Below are positions 42,812-50,679 of a stretch of DNA of 57,058 nt, piece after piece. Position 1 is the stretch's first letter. Each line of letters opens with the position of its first letter. The notes below the pieces were generated by a model. That model did not search any database. It had not been told where the DNA came from and saw only the letters and a list, made by a program, of their open reading frames with translations. The position numbers and the translations under genes are program-made. Origin of the DNA: UBA1189 sp045612925 (GTDB lineage: Bacteria; Bacteroidota; Bacteroidia; Bacteroidales; Bacteroidaceae); assembly GCA_045612925.1 (NCBI GenBank), contig JAZKZX010000070.1, positions 1 to 57,058 of the forward strand, given 5' to 3'.

Positions 42812-44875
42812 ATGAGACCTACAAGACACATCCTGTTGCTACTACTATTTTTTCCACTCTTTGTCGGAGCACAAAATATCAGTGTGGCATCGTTCAAGCT
42901 ATTAGAGAATGACCTTACGGCCAACACGCATGGCACCATGGAGAAGGACTTCAATGGTGAGGTGGCGGCACTCATCAAGGTGGTCACCACCGAGCAGGGC
43001 TTCGTGTTCGACGGTGGCATGGTGGGCATCGTGAAGGTTAAGCAGGAGGTAAGCGAGATCTATGTATATGTGCCGCACGGCATCAAGAAGCTCACGATAA
43101 AGCATCCCCAGCTGGGCATGCTGCGCGACTACTATTTCCCCATCTCCATACAGAAGGCCCGTACCTACGAGATGGTGCTCACCACAGGCAAGGTAGAGAC
43201 CATCGTCACCCACTCGGCAAATAAGCAATATGTGATGTTCTCGGTGGAGCCTGCCGATGCCATGGTAGAGCTTGACGATGTGCCGCTCGAAATGGATGGC
43301 GAGGGCTTTGCAGAGAAGTCAATGCCCTATGGCACCTATCACTACCGTGTGTCGTGTCCCAATTATCACACCGAAGCAGGGCAGGTGGTGGTGTCGGCAG
43401 AGGGAAAGGCCGAGGTGAAGGTGGCGCTGCGCCCCAACTTCGGATGGCTGCAGTTCAATACCACAAGCCAGTATCACGGGGCACATGTCTATATCGACAA
43501 TGAGCGCATCGGGCAGCTACCCCTCAAGAAGGAGAGCCTGAAGAGCGGCACGCACAAGGTGAGGGTGGTGAAGAGCCTCTACAAACCCTACGAGCAGCAG
43601 GTGGAGGTGACCGACGGCAATACCACACCCATAGAGATAAAGCTGGTGCCCAACTATGCCGACATCACCCTGAAGACCGATCCTGCGAATGAGATATGGC
43701 TCGATGGCAAGCACAAGGGCAAGGGGGAGTGGAGCGGTCCCCTGGAGATAGGTGACTACACCGTAGAGGTGAAGCGTGCTGCGCACCGTACAGCCTCGCA
43801 AGTGCTGCATGTGACCGAGGTGGGTGAACGAATCGTACAGCTACCATCGCCCACCCCTATATATGGCGTGCTCGATATCACCTCTACACCCTCGCGAGTG
43901 GCAGTATATATCGATGGTGTCAGGGTGGGAGAGACACCCATCATCCTCGATAAGGTGCTCACAGGACTACGCACGGTGACCTTCAAGAAGAATGGCTACA
44001 ACGACGCATCCCTCTCGGTCGATGTGGCAGAGAATACCACTACACCAGTGGCGGCTACATTGAGAGAGTATGTCCCCGAGCAAGCACCTGCTACAGGAAC
44101 TCCCGCAATGCCCATGGGGAAGCCTATAGCTATCGTTGAGCCTGTGGTGATGGGCAACAAACGCATCTATACGGTCAATGGCGTGTCGTTCACCATGATC
44201 GTGGTCGATGGGGGTACCTTCACTATGGGAGCAGCCGACGGCCGGGGACGACAGAATGAGCAACCTGCTCATCAGGTGACCTTGAACAGCTATGCCATAG
44301 GCGAAACCGAGGTGACGCAAGAGCTGTGGCAGGCAGTGATGAAGAAGAATCCCTCCTACTATAAAGGCAATTCACAAAATCCCGTAGAGTATGTCAGCTG
44401 GAACGAATGTCAGAAATTCGTGACCATGCTCAATCGCCTCACGGGTGCCCGCTTCCGCCTGCCTACCGAAGCGGAGTGGGAGTATGCCGCACGAGGAGGA
44501 AAACAGAGCATGGGCTATAAGTATAGTGGTAGCAACACGATAGGCCATGTGGCTTGGCACATCTCCAATGCGTCGATTAAGACACATGCAGTGAAGACGA
44601 AGATGCCCAACGAACTCGGACTCTACGATATGAGTGGCAATGTGAGGGAGTGGTGTGGCAATAGATACTACGACTATTCGTCATCTCCACAGAGCAATCC
44701 GCAGGGTCCCGCTACGGGAGACGACTTTACTTATCGCGGAGGCGGGTGGAGCGATGATGAGGGATTGTGCAGGGTAATCATACGCAATCCCTTGCCCTCG
44801 CAATACAAGCGCAACAATACCGGCTTGCGACTCGCCCTCACACTGCAAATTGACGAAACGGAGGAGGATGAATAA
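42812..44875 (+). CDS. Exported PEGA-repeat protein with C-terminal SUMF1 domain
   Basis: A 687-residue paralog of the preceding gene, 23 nt downstream of it. Signal peptide MRPTRHILLLLLFFPLFVGA. The shared N-terminal domain (about 21-140) is nearly the same as in 40668, even at the DNA level. Four PEGA-like repeats follow (about 148-415). In place of further PEGA repeats and the barrel there is a linker and a SUMF1 domain (about 453-680; VTLNSYAIGETEVTQELW, FRLPTEAEWEYAARGG, MSGNVREWC, YRGGGW). As in the first gene, the complete FGE copper-Cys pair is absent (DDEGLC). The C-terminus is acidic (DETEEDE). The fusion of an outer-membrane-type scaffold with a SUMF1 domain ties the two protein types of this cluster together. 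Confidence 0.85.
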   Translation: MRPTRHILLLLLFFPLFVGAQNISVASFKLLENDLTANTHGTMEKDFNGEVAALIKVVTTEQGFVFDGGMVGIVKVKQEVSEIYVYVPHGIKKLTIKHPQLGMLRDYYFPISIQKARTYEMVLTTGKVETIVTHSANKQYVMFSVEPADAMVELDDVPLEMDGEGFAEKSMPYGTYHYRVSCPNYHTEAGQVVVSAEGKAEVKVALRPNFGWLQFNTTSQYHGAHVYIDNERIGQLPLKKESLKSGTHKVRVVKSLYKPYEQQVEVTDGNTTPIEIKLVPNYADITLKTDPANEIWLDGKHKGKGEWSGPLEIGDYTVEVKRAAHRTASQVLHVTEVGERIVQLPSPTPIYGVLDITSTPSRVAVYIDGVRVGETPIILDKVLTGLRTVTFKKNGYNDASLSVDVAENTTTPVAATLREYVPEQAPATGTPAMPMGKPIAIVEPVVMGNKRIYTVNGVSFTMIVVDGGTFTMGAADGRGRQNEQPAHQVTLNSYAIGETEVTQELWQAVMKKNPSYYKGNSQNPVEYVSWNECQKFVTMLNRLTGARFRLPTEAEWEYAARGGKQSMGYKYSGSNTIGHVAWHISNASIKTHAVKTKMPNELGLYDMSGNVREWCGNRYYDYSSSPQSNPQGPATGDDFTYRGGGWSDDEGLCRVIIRNPLPSQYKRNNTGLRLALTLQIDETEEDE

Positions 44876-44890
44876 TATATCTTTTAATTT

Positions 44891-44921
44891 TTTGCAGATT
44901 AATTAAAAAGATTTAACTTTG
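44891..44921 (+). promoter_or_regulatory. Consensus internal promoter in the envelope cluster
   Basis: TTTG (44891-44894), 19 bp spacer, TAACTTTG (44914-44921): an exact match. It would drive the genes from 45168 onward separately from those before. Confidence 0.85.
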
Positions 44922-45167
44922 TGGCGAATCTATGACTCTACTATAGAGTACATTGAATCAAAGTATTAAGAAAGGCGTTTGCGCTTGTCTCTTTCAAGGA
45001 CAATATAGAGCGGATCTCTTGTGTGGCAAGAGGCGCTTTGTCGTAGGAAGTGCAGAGTACAACAATCCCACGCCTTATATATATAAATAGGTATGTGCCG
45101 AATTGGGGGATTCTTATAGGCAGTGGTTTTTATACGAACGATGAATTGTATAGAAGTGAAAGAATTT
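44922..45167 (+). other. Long 5' leader of the second half of the cluster
   Basis: About 240 nt between the promoter and the start at 45168, far longer than other leaders here. It contains the hairpin ACTCTA / TAGAGT (44935-44949), a GCG-rich segment near 44977-44986 and complementary short segments, but no recognisable riboswitch. It may hold a regulatory RNA or a small leader peptide; I see no clear open frame for one. Confidence 0.45.
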
Positions 45168-45860
45168 ATGAGATCTGAGAAACTGTTACGGGTATTGTGT
45201 ATCTGTATAGTATGTTTTTCTTTAGGCAGCTGTGTGCGTGAACATGAAAATTTATCCGAAGCCGTAGGTACGCCCGATTCAAGAAGCTATGTAGACCTTG
45301 GACTGAGTGTGAGATGGGCCAACTGTAATCTTGGCGCTGAATACCCCTGGGAAGCTGGCAATTACTACTGCTGGGGAGAGAACTCTGTGAAGGAGGCCTA
45401 TTTTTTGGACAACTACGAGTATTACTACGAGGATAGTAGTGCTGATATGGGGTACGGCTTTCAATTGATTGATCAAGAGATTGCTGGCACCTACTATGAT
45501 GCAGCTTATGGCAATTGGGGTAACTTATTATGGCGTATGCCAACCTTCGAGGAGATGGAGGAGTTGGTAGATCGCTGCTCATGGAGATGGACTACCGTGA
45601 GAGGTGAAGAAGGCTATATGGTTACTGGTCCTAATGGAAATAGCATCTTCTTGCCCGCAGCGGGCAATCGTAATGGTTACGATTATGAGGAGGTAGGACG
45701 TAGTGGTTACTATTGGACGGGCTCAAGTGCTTACGACCGTGGTGATTTCTATGGAGAGTCGGCTTATATCCTCGGTTTCGATAGCGGGAAGGTGGGTGAT
45801 ATGTACTATGATTCACGCAGTTGGGGATTCTCCATTCGCCCGGTATATAAAGGATATTGA
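45168..45860 (+). CDS. Fib_succ_major-domain lipoprotein
   Basis: A 230-residue lipoprotein with lipobox SLGSC (Cys22 from the ATG at 45168; in-frame ATGs at 45123 and 45141 would give an overlong signal). Residues of about 35-228 form a Fib_succ_major domain closely like that of the gene at 37817: YVDLGLSVRWANCNLGA, YYCWGE, LWRMPTFEEMEELVDRC, MVTGPNGNSIFLPAAG, GYYWTGSSAY and FSIRPVY. The domain is widespread in surface proteins of Bacteroidetes and Fibrobacteres; its function is not established, and its C-type-lectin-like relatives suggest a binding role (inference). It lies 48 nt before the third PEGA gene. Confidence 0.88.
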   Translation: MRSEKLLRVLCICIVCFSLGSCVREHENLSEAVGTPDSRSYVDLGLSVRWANCNLGAEYPWEAGNYYCWGENSVKEAYFLDNYEYYYEDSSADMGYGFQLIDQEIAGTYYDAAYGNWGNLLWRMPTFEEMEELVDRCSWRWTTVRGEEGYMVTGPNGNSIFLPAAGNRNGYDYEEVGRSGYYWTGSSAYDRGDFYGESAYILGFDSGKVGDMYYDSRSWGFSIRPVYKGY

Positions 45861-45908
45861 TACACACACATTTGATTGCTAATATTACATAAGGATATAT
45901 ATATAGTT

Positions 45909-48023
45909 ATGAAATCTTCTAAGAATAAACTTCTTTTTATTATTTTCACTTGTCTTCTCTTCTCGTTGCAAGTCGGTGCACAGCAGATCAGTGTCAGTTC
46001 GTTTAAACTGATGGAGAACGACCTTACTGCCAATACATACGGTACGATGGAGAAGGACTTCAATGGCGAGGTGGCTGCACTCATCAAGGTAGTGACTACT
46101 GAACAGGGATTTTTGTTTGATGGCGGTATGGTGGGCATCGTGAAGACCAAGCAGGGGGTAGGCGAGATGTGGGTGTATGTACCCCATGGCATCAAGAAGA
46201 TGACTATCCAGCACCCGCAGTTGGGCGTGCTGCGCGACTACTATTTCCCCGTACCCATCGAGAAGGCGCGTACCTATGAGATGGTGCTCACCACAGGAAA
46301 GGTGCAGACCTTTGTGAGCCAGTCGCTGAAGAAACAATTTGTATTATTCACTGTAAGTCCTGCTAATGCCTCATTGGAGTTCAATGGAGAATTGTTGGAG
46401 TTGGACGAAACGGGATATGCTGAGATTGGTATGCCTTACGGTACATATAGCTATCGGGTAACATGTCCCGACCATCATACTACTGCTGGAACAGTAGAGG
46501 TAAAGGATGGAGGTCCTTCAGAGGTAAATATCCAAATGAGACCTGATTATGGTTGGCTTGAAGTAAAGACGGCTCCAACATACGATGGTGCTACCATCTA
46601 TATCAATGGAAAGAAGGATGGCGTAGCCCCCTTGACACAAAGACAGATGAAGAGTGGCATTTACAGAGTGAAGTTAGAGAAACCTCTTTATAAAGACTAT
46701 GAAACCTCTGTGACCATTGAGGATGGTAAGATGTTTACCTTGGAGGTGACAGAGATGGTGCCCAACTTTGCCACAGTAGAGCTGGTGGTAGATGAGAAGA
46801 GTGAGATCTGGGTCGATGGCGAACTGAAAGGTATAGGTAAATGGAATGGAGCTTTAGGTATTGGCGATCACCAAGTAGAAACCAGACAGGCCTCTCATAT
46901 GCCTTCGTCTGAAACGGTGCGTATCTTTGATACTGAAGCTCGTGTAATCCAACTTAAGTTGCCTACACCTCTTCATAGTTCTATGGAGATTACTTCTGTT
47001 CCCTCAAGAGCAAAGGTGTATATTGATGGTAAGGAAGTCGGTTTCACTCCCATGGTGCTCAACGAAGTGCTCATTGGTGAGCGTGAGATGGTGTTTGAGA
47101 AGGAGGGCTATCCTCGCCATACCAAGTATGTAAAGGTGGAGTATGGTGTGAATAGTAGTGTAAAAGCTATACTGACAGACCCTTCAGAACAGCGTATGAC
47201 CAATGTGTCAGTACAGCCCGTGCAGCAGTCAGTACAGCCTGTAGTAAGCCCTTCAGAACCTGTCGTTAATAGTTCACCTTCGAAACAGGCAGTAAAGGAA
47301 GAAGATAATGAAGTAAAGTTGACAGTGAAGCATCCTTCAAGCTATAGTTTGTATATTAATGATAGGTATAAAGGTGGTTTTACCGGTGATGAATATATGT
47401 TAGAAGATTTGTATCCTGGTAATTATAAAATAAAGGTCCAGAGTAAAAAGTATGTAGGTAGCAAAAAGGTTAGACAGAAAAAATTTTCAACAGATCTATA
47501 TATTTCTACAAAACGAAAGAACAACTATTTTCATAGCAATGCCTCAATCTATGCCGGAGGCACATTAACGGCTGAGGAATCCTATTTGGGATTCAAAGTA
47601 GGTGGATACATCAAGGGGATCAATGCAGAGTTTAGTTATGTCGGTCTTGATGGCGACGGACTCAGCAATGTCAGACTGGGCTATGGCTTTAAGTTGAGAC
47701 GCAATTGGCTGCTGACTCCACAGGTGGGTTATTACAGATGGTCTTGGTCGGATATAAGACAGTCTGATGGTTATAGTAAATACTATGATGACTATGGCAT
47801 ACCTTTCGGAGAGTCCTTCACTGGTTCTTACGATCGATACCAGTATTGGGAGTTTTATTCTGGAATCTCCTTGGCCTGCCGTGTACAGCATTGCTTATCG
47901 CGCTACATGTCTGTGGCTGTAGCTCCCGGGTGGTGCTTACTCCAGGACGATGATTACGGTCTCGATTACGTTTTCGATGCGGAGTTCAGTCTTATCTTTA
48001 CACTACCATTCACAAAGAAATAA
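45909..48023 (+). CDS. Exported PEGA-repeat protein with beta-barrel-like C-terminus (third paralog)
   Basis: A 704-residue paralog of 40668 and 42812. The signal peptide ends LQVGAQ|QIS; the ATG at 45909 directly precedes it. The N-terminal shared domain (about 24-145) is almost unchanged, including its DNA sequence. The repeats behind it have diverged more and use a lower-GC codon set. Four PEGA-like repeats (about 150-420) lead to a Gln/Pro/Ser/Val-rich linker (about 425-480), a further PEGA-like unit (about 485-540, YINDRYKGGF) and a barrel-like domain (about 548-704) with aromatic-rich strands ending in FTLPFTKK. The barrel resembles that of 40668 in pattern, for example LLTPQVGYY and LACRVQHCLSRYMSV against the earlier FLITPQYGF and FGCRVQYCINRFFAV. 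Confidence 0.83.
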   Translation: MKSSKNKLLFIIFTCLLFSLQVGAQQISVSSFKLMENDLTANTYGTMEKDFNGEVAALIKVVTTEQGFLFDGGMVGIVKTKQGVGEMWVYVPHGIKKMTIQHPQLGVLRDYYFPVPIEKARTYEMVLTTGKVQTFVSQSLKKQFVLFTVSPANASLEFNGELLELDETGYAEIGMPYGTYSYRVTCPDHHTTAGTVEVKDGGPSEVNIQMRPDYGWLEVKTAPTYDGATIYINGKKDGVAPLTQRQMKSGIYRVKLEKPLYKDYETSVTIEDGKMFTLEVTEMVPNFATVELVVDEKSEIWVDGELKGIGKWNGALGIGDHQVETRQASHMPSSETVRIFDTEARVIQLKLPTPLHSSMEITSVPSRAKVYIDGKEVGFTPMVLNEVLIGEREMVFEKEGYPRHTKYVKVEYGVNSSVKAILTDPSEQRMTNVSVQPVQQSVQPVVSPSEPVVNSSPSKQAVKEEDNEVKLTVKHPSSYSLYINDRYKGGFTGDEYMLEDLYPGNYKIKVQSKKYVGSKKVRQKKFSTDLYISTKRKNNYFHSNASIYAGGTLTAEESYLGFKVGGYIKGINAEFSYVGLDGDGLSNVRLGYGFKLRRNWLLTPQVGYYRWSWSDIRQSDGYSKYYDDYGIPFGESFTGSYDRYQYWEFYSGISLACRVQHCLSRYMSVAVAPGWCLLQDDDYGLDYVFDAEFSLIFTLPFTKK

Positions 48024-48058
48024 TTTATTTTTAGTATTAACCAATAAATGTAATGATT

Positions 48059-48715
48059 ATGAAAAAGACAATTCAGTTGTTGTTGATCATCGGTATGCTT
48101 TTTGCATGCCCCGTAGCAAATGCTCAGAACAAGATCTTGAACAAGGCTCTGAAGAAGGAGTACAAGTTGAAGATGAAGGAGTTCAGCAAAGAGGGTTGGG
48201 CTATCTATGGCACCTCTCGCAGCATCGAGGTGGCTTTGCTCAAGCACTATGAGAAACTGAACGAGAACGAGAACGCTATGGAGATCGTAGGTACAGCTAC
48301 TGCATTCAAGTCAAAGAATGTAGGTAAGCAAGTAGCTTTGAACAATGCTTGTAACTACTATGCTCGTCAGGCTGGTAGCCATGTAAAGGGTCGTGTAGTA
48401 GGTGACATGGCAAACAATGCTGATGATACCTCTGCAGAGTTTGACCACTTCTACGCTGCTTACGAGTCACTCGTAGAGAAGGAGATCAAGGGCGAGATGA
48501 AGGAGAGCTTCTCTGTAATCCGCGAGACTGGTAAGGAGAAGAAGACTGGTGCTCCTATCTTCGAGATGCAGACCTTCTACATCATCGATGAGGACGCTGC
48601 TTCAGAGGCTCGTGTCCGTGCTTTCGAGAACGCCATGCGTGAGTCTGCTGCTGCACAGAAGCATGCCGAAATGGTATCTGACTTCATCAAGGAAGGCTTC
48701 GAGCTCAGCGAGTAA
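48059..48715 (+). CDS. Small exported LPP20/FlgT-like protein, probably abundant
   Basis: A 218-residue exported protein (signal peptide ending PVANAQ|NK; ATG at 48059, or 48053 two codons earlier). The mature part is helical and charged, with EGWAIYGTSRSIEVALLKHY and VALNNACNYYARQAGSHVKG in its first half, an arrangement like LPP20/FlgT-type periplasmic proteins. I do not recognise a specific function. Codon use is much more biased (AAG, GCT, GTA, CGT, ATC, GAG) than in its neighbours and similar to pgk, which predicts high expression. It lies 35 nt after the PEGA gene and is followed by a strong hairpin (48738-48785), so it may be produced in excess of the next gene. A possible weak internal -7 box is TATCTTTA at 47993-48000. 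Confidence 0.78.
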   Translation: MKKTIQLLLIIGMLFACPVANAQNKILNKALKKEYKLKMKEFSKEGWAIYGTSRSIEVALLKHYEKLNENENAMEIVGTATAFKSKNVGKQVALNNACNYYARQAGSHVKGRVVGDMANNADDTSAEFDHFYAAYESLVEKEIKGEMKESFSVIRETGKEKKTGAPIFEMQTFYIIDEDAASEARVRAFENAMRESAAAQKHAEMVSDFIKEGFELSE

Positions 48716-48737
48716 TCTCTAACTAATCTTGAATAAC

Positions 48738-48785
48738 GCTTGCTAACGCTCGCTGCTATCATGATAGCACGAGCGTAGCAAGTGC
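48738..48785 (+). other. Strong intercistronic hairpin
   Basis: GCTTGCTAACGCTCG...GCTATCA pairs with TGATAGC...CGAGCGTAGCAAGTGC over about 24 bp with a few mismatches and almost no loop. No T run follows. It probably protects the 3' end of the upstream message or limits read-through into the gene at 48815. Confidence 0.75.
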
Positions 48786-48814
48786 TTTGCATTATATTAT
48801 ATAGTATAGGAATG

Positions 48815-50668
48815 ATGAAAATAAAAAGTGCTTTTCTCTGCCTCTTTATGCTTTGTGGCACAGTGTGTGCGCAGACCATTGAGGATATCAAGGAAAGTAA
48901 TGATTACTTGTGTGGCGAGGGTTGGGGAGAATCGCTGAAAGCTGCCGATAATGCGGCTCTACAGGACTTGATATCGCAGATCTCAGTTTCTGTAGAGTCG
49001 GAATTTGAAGGCGTAGAGGAGGAGGTGACCGACCAGGTGACTGTAGACTCGCGCTCGGCATGCCGCTCGGTGGTAAATACCTATTCGCAAGCTACACTGC
49101 AGAATACACACCGTATCGTTATCGAGAACGAACCCGATGCTCATGTGTTCCGTTATGTGAAACGCAGTGAGGTGGACAAGATCTTCGAGTCGCGTCGTCT
49201 CAAGGTGTACGATATGGTAAGTAGCGCCACACGCGCCGTAGAGAAGGGTAAGATTGATGATGCCTTGCGCAACTACTACTGGAGCTATTGCCTGCTGCAG
49301 AGCATACCCGGCTCGAATAGTGTGGTCGACGAAGGTGGCCATGTGCTCACTCACTGGATACCCGAGCAGATGGACGAACTCTTCGACAATGTAAAGGCAT
49401 ACAAGGTAAGCGAAGAAGATGGCGTGGCAGTGCTTCGCGTATTATATAAAGACCAGCCCGTGGCTTCCTTGGACTATACCTACTTTGATGGTATGGACTG
49501 GAGTAGCCTGTATGGTGCCAAAGATGGACGAGGCTTTGTGGAGCTACGCCCAGGTGTGAGTGCCGAAAATCTGAAGATAAAGTGCGAGTATGAGTATAGT
49601 GGTGAGGCCCACATCGACAAGGAAATATCTACTGTGGTGAATGTGATGAAGGGACGCGTATTCCGCAATGCCTATGTCATGGTAGAGAGCACAGCTGCTC
49701 CTGCAGCAACCTCTTCGACTGCTCTTGCTGCATCAAACATGCAGTCTAACTCCGTAGAGTTGGGCAACTTGGTTACTCCTTCTGCTGCAAATGCACAGGG
49801 AAAGACCGAGAGTACCCAAACCATCACACTGCTCTCTGAGGCAGAAGCTGCTCCCTACCGTGAAAGCATGGAGACGGTGGTGGCTGCTATCAAGAGTACC
49901 AACTATACAAGTGCCGAGGCTTGCTTCACCGAAGAGGGACGCGATATGTATCGCCGCCTCATAAGCTATGGCAATGCACGCATCGTGGGTGAGACTGCCT
50001 GTGAATACTATAGAGTGGGAGAGAAGGATGTGACATGTCGTAGCATCCCCATGTCGTTCTCATTCCGCAACAATAGCCGTAAGTTTGTGGAGGATGTGAC
50101 CTTTACCTTCAATGCTGAAGGAAAGATTGACTATCTGGCCTTTGCGCTCGATGAGAAGTCTACTACAGACATCTTGAAGCATGATATGTGGAGCGAGTAT
50201 GCCCGCAAGATCTTGGCCGAGTTCCTCGAAAACTACAAGACAGCCTATGCACTGAAACGACTCGACTACATACGCAGCATCTTCGATGATAATGCGGTGA
50301 TTATCACAGGTAAAGTGGTGACACGCCCTGCTACGGGCGAGATGGGCGGTGAGTATCTCAATAATAAGTATGTGCAATATACTCGTCAGGGCAAGGAGCA
50401 GTACTTGAGAAACCTGGAGCGCTGCTTCGATAGTAACGAATATATCAATATCCGCTTCGCCAACAATGATATCATCAAAGCTGGTGCCGGTGGTGAGGTG
50501 TATGGTATACAGATCAAGCAGGACTACTACTCTACAAACTATGGTGACACGGGTTATCTATTCTTGATGGTCGACCTCAATAATCCTAAGCAGCCCATCA
50601 TCAAGGTGCGTTCATGGCAACCTGAGCGCGACCCCAACTTTGGCTTGATAGACTTGTCGCACTTCTAA
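48815..50668 (+). CDS. Exported LPP20-like protein with C-terminal NTF2-like region
   Basis: A 617-residue exported protein (signal peptide MKIKSAFLCLFMLCGTVCAQ). I prefer the ATG at 48815 over the adjacent one at 48812 because AGGA lies 5 nt before it. The N-terminal part (about 20-125) has GEGWGESLKAADNAALQDLI, typical of LPP20/FlgT-like domains. A middle region of helices and strands, including YDMVSSATRAVEKGKIDDAL, is followed by a low-complexity Ala/Ser/Thr segment (about 300-335). The C-terminal third contains KILAEFLENYKTAYALKRL, NAVIITGKV and a strand-rich end, consistent with an NTF2-like fold. There is no clear enzyme site. It shares the LPP20-like N-terminus with the small gene before it, and the next gene starts 11 nt after its stop. 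Confidence 0.78.
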   Translation: MKIKSAFLCLFMLCGTVCAQTIEDIKESNDYLCGEGWGESLKAADNAALQDLISQISVSVESEFEGVEEEVTDQVTVDSRSACRSVVNTYSQATLQNTHRIVIENEPDAHVFRYVKRSEVDKIFESRRLKVYDMVSSATRAVEKGKIDDALRNYYWSYCLLQSIPGSNSVVDEGGHVLTHWIPEQMDELFDNVKAYKVSEEDGVAVLRVLYKDQPVASLDYTYFDGMDWSSLYGAKDGRGFVELRPGVSAENLKIKCEYEYSGEAHIDKEISTVVNVMKGRVFRNAYVMVESTAAPAATSSTALAASNMQSNSVELGNLVTPSAANAQGKTESTQTITLLSEAEAAPYRESMETVVAAIKSTNYTSAEACFTEEGRDMYRRLISYGNARIVGETACEYYRVGEKDVTCRSIPMSFSFRNNSRKFVEDVTFTFNAEGKIDYLAFALDEKSTTDILKHDMWSEYARKILAEFLENYKTAYALKRLDYIRSIFDDNAVIITGKVVTRPATGEMGGEYLNNKYVQYTRQGKEQYLRNLERCFDSNEYINIRFANNDIIKAGAGGEVYGIQIKQDYYSTNYGDTGYLFLMVDLNNPKQPIIKVRSWQPERDPNFGLIDLSHF

Positions 50669-50679
50669 TATATAAGATT

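Noticed and set aside
37817..45860. SUMF1 lipoproteins as GldJ/GldK of the gliding or type IX secretion machinery
   Set aside because: GldK normally sits with GldL, GldM and GldN, none of which is present, and the Fib_succ_major and Fn3 domains do not belong to GldJ or GldK.
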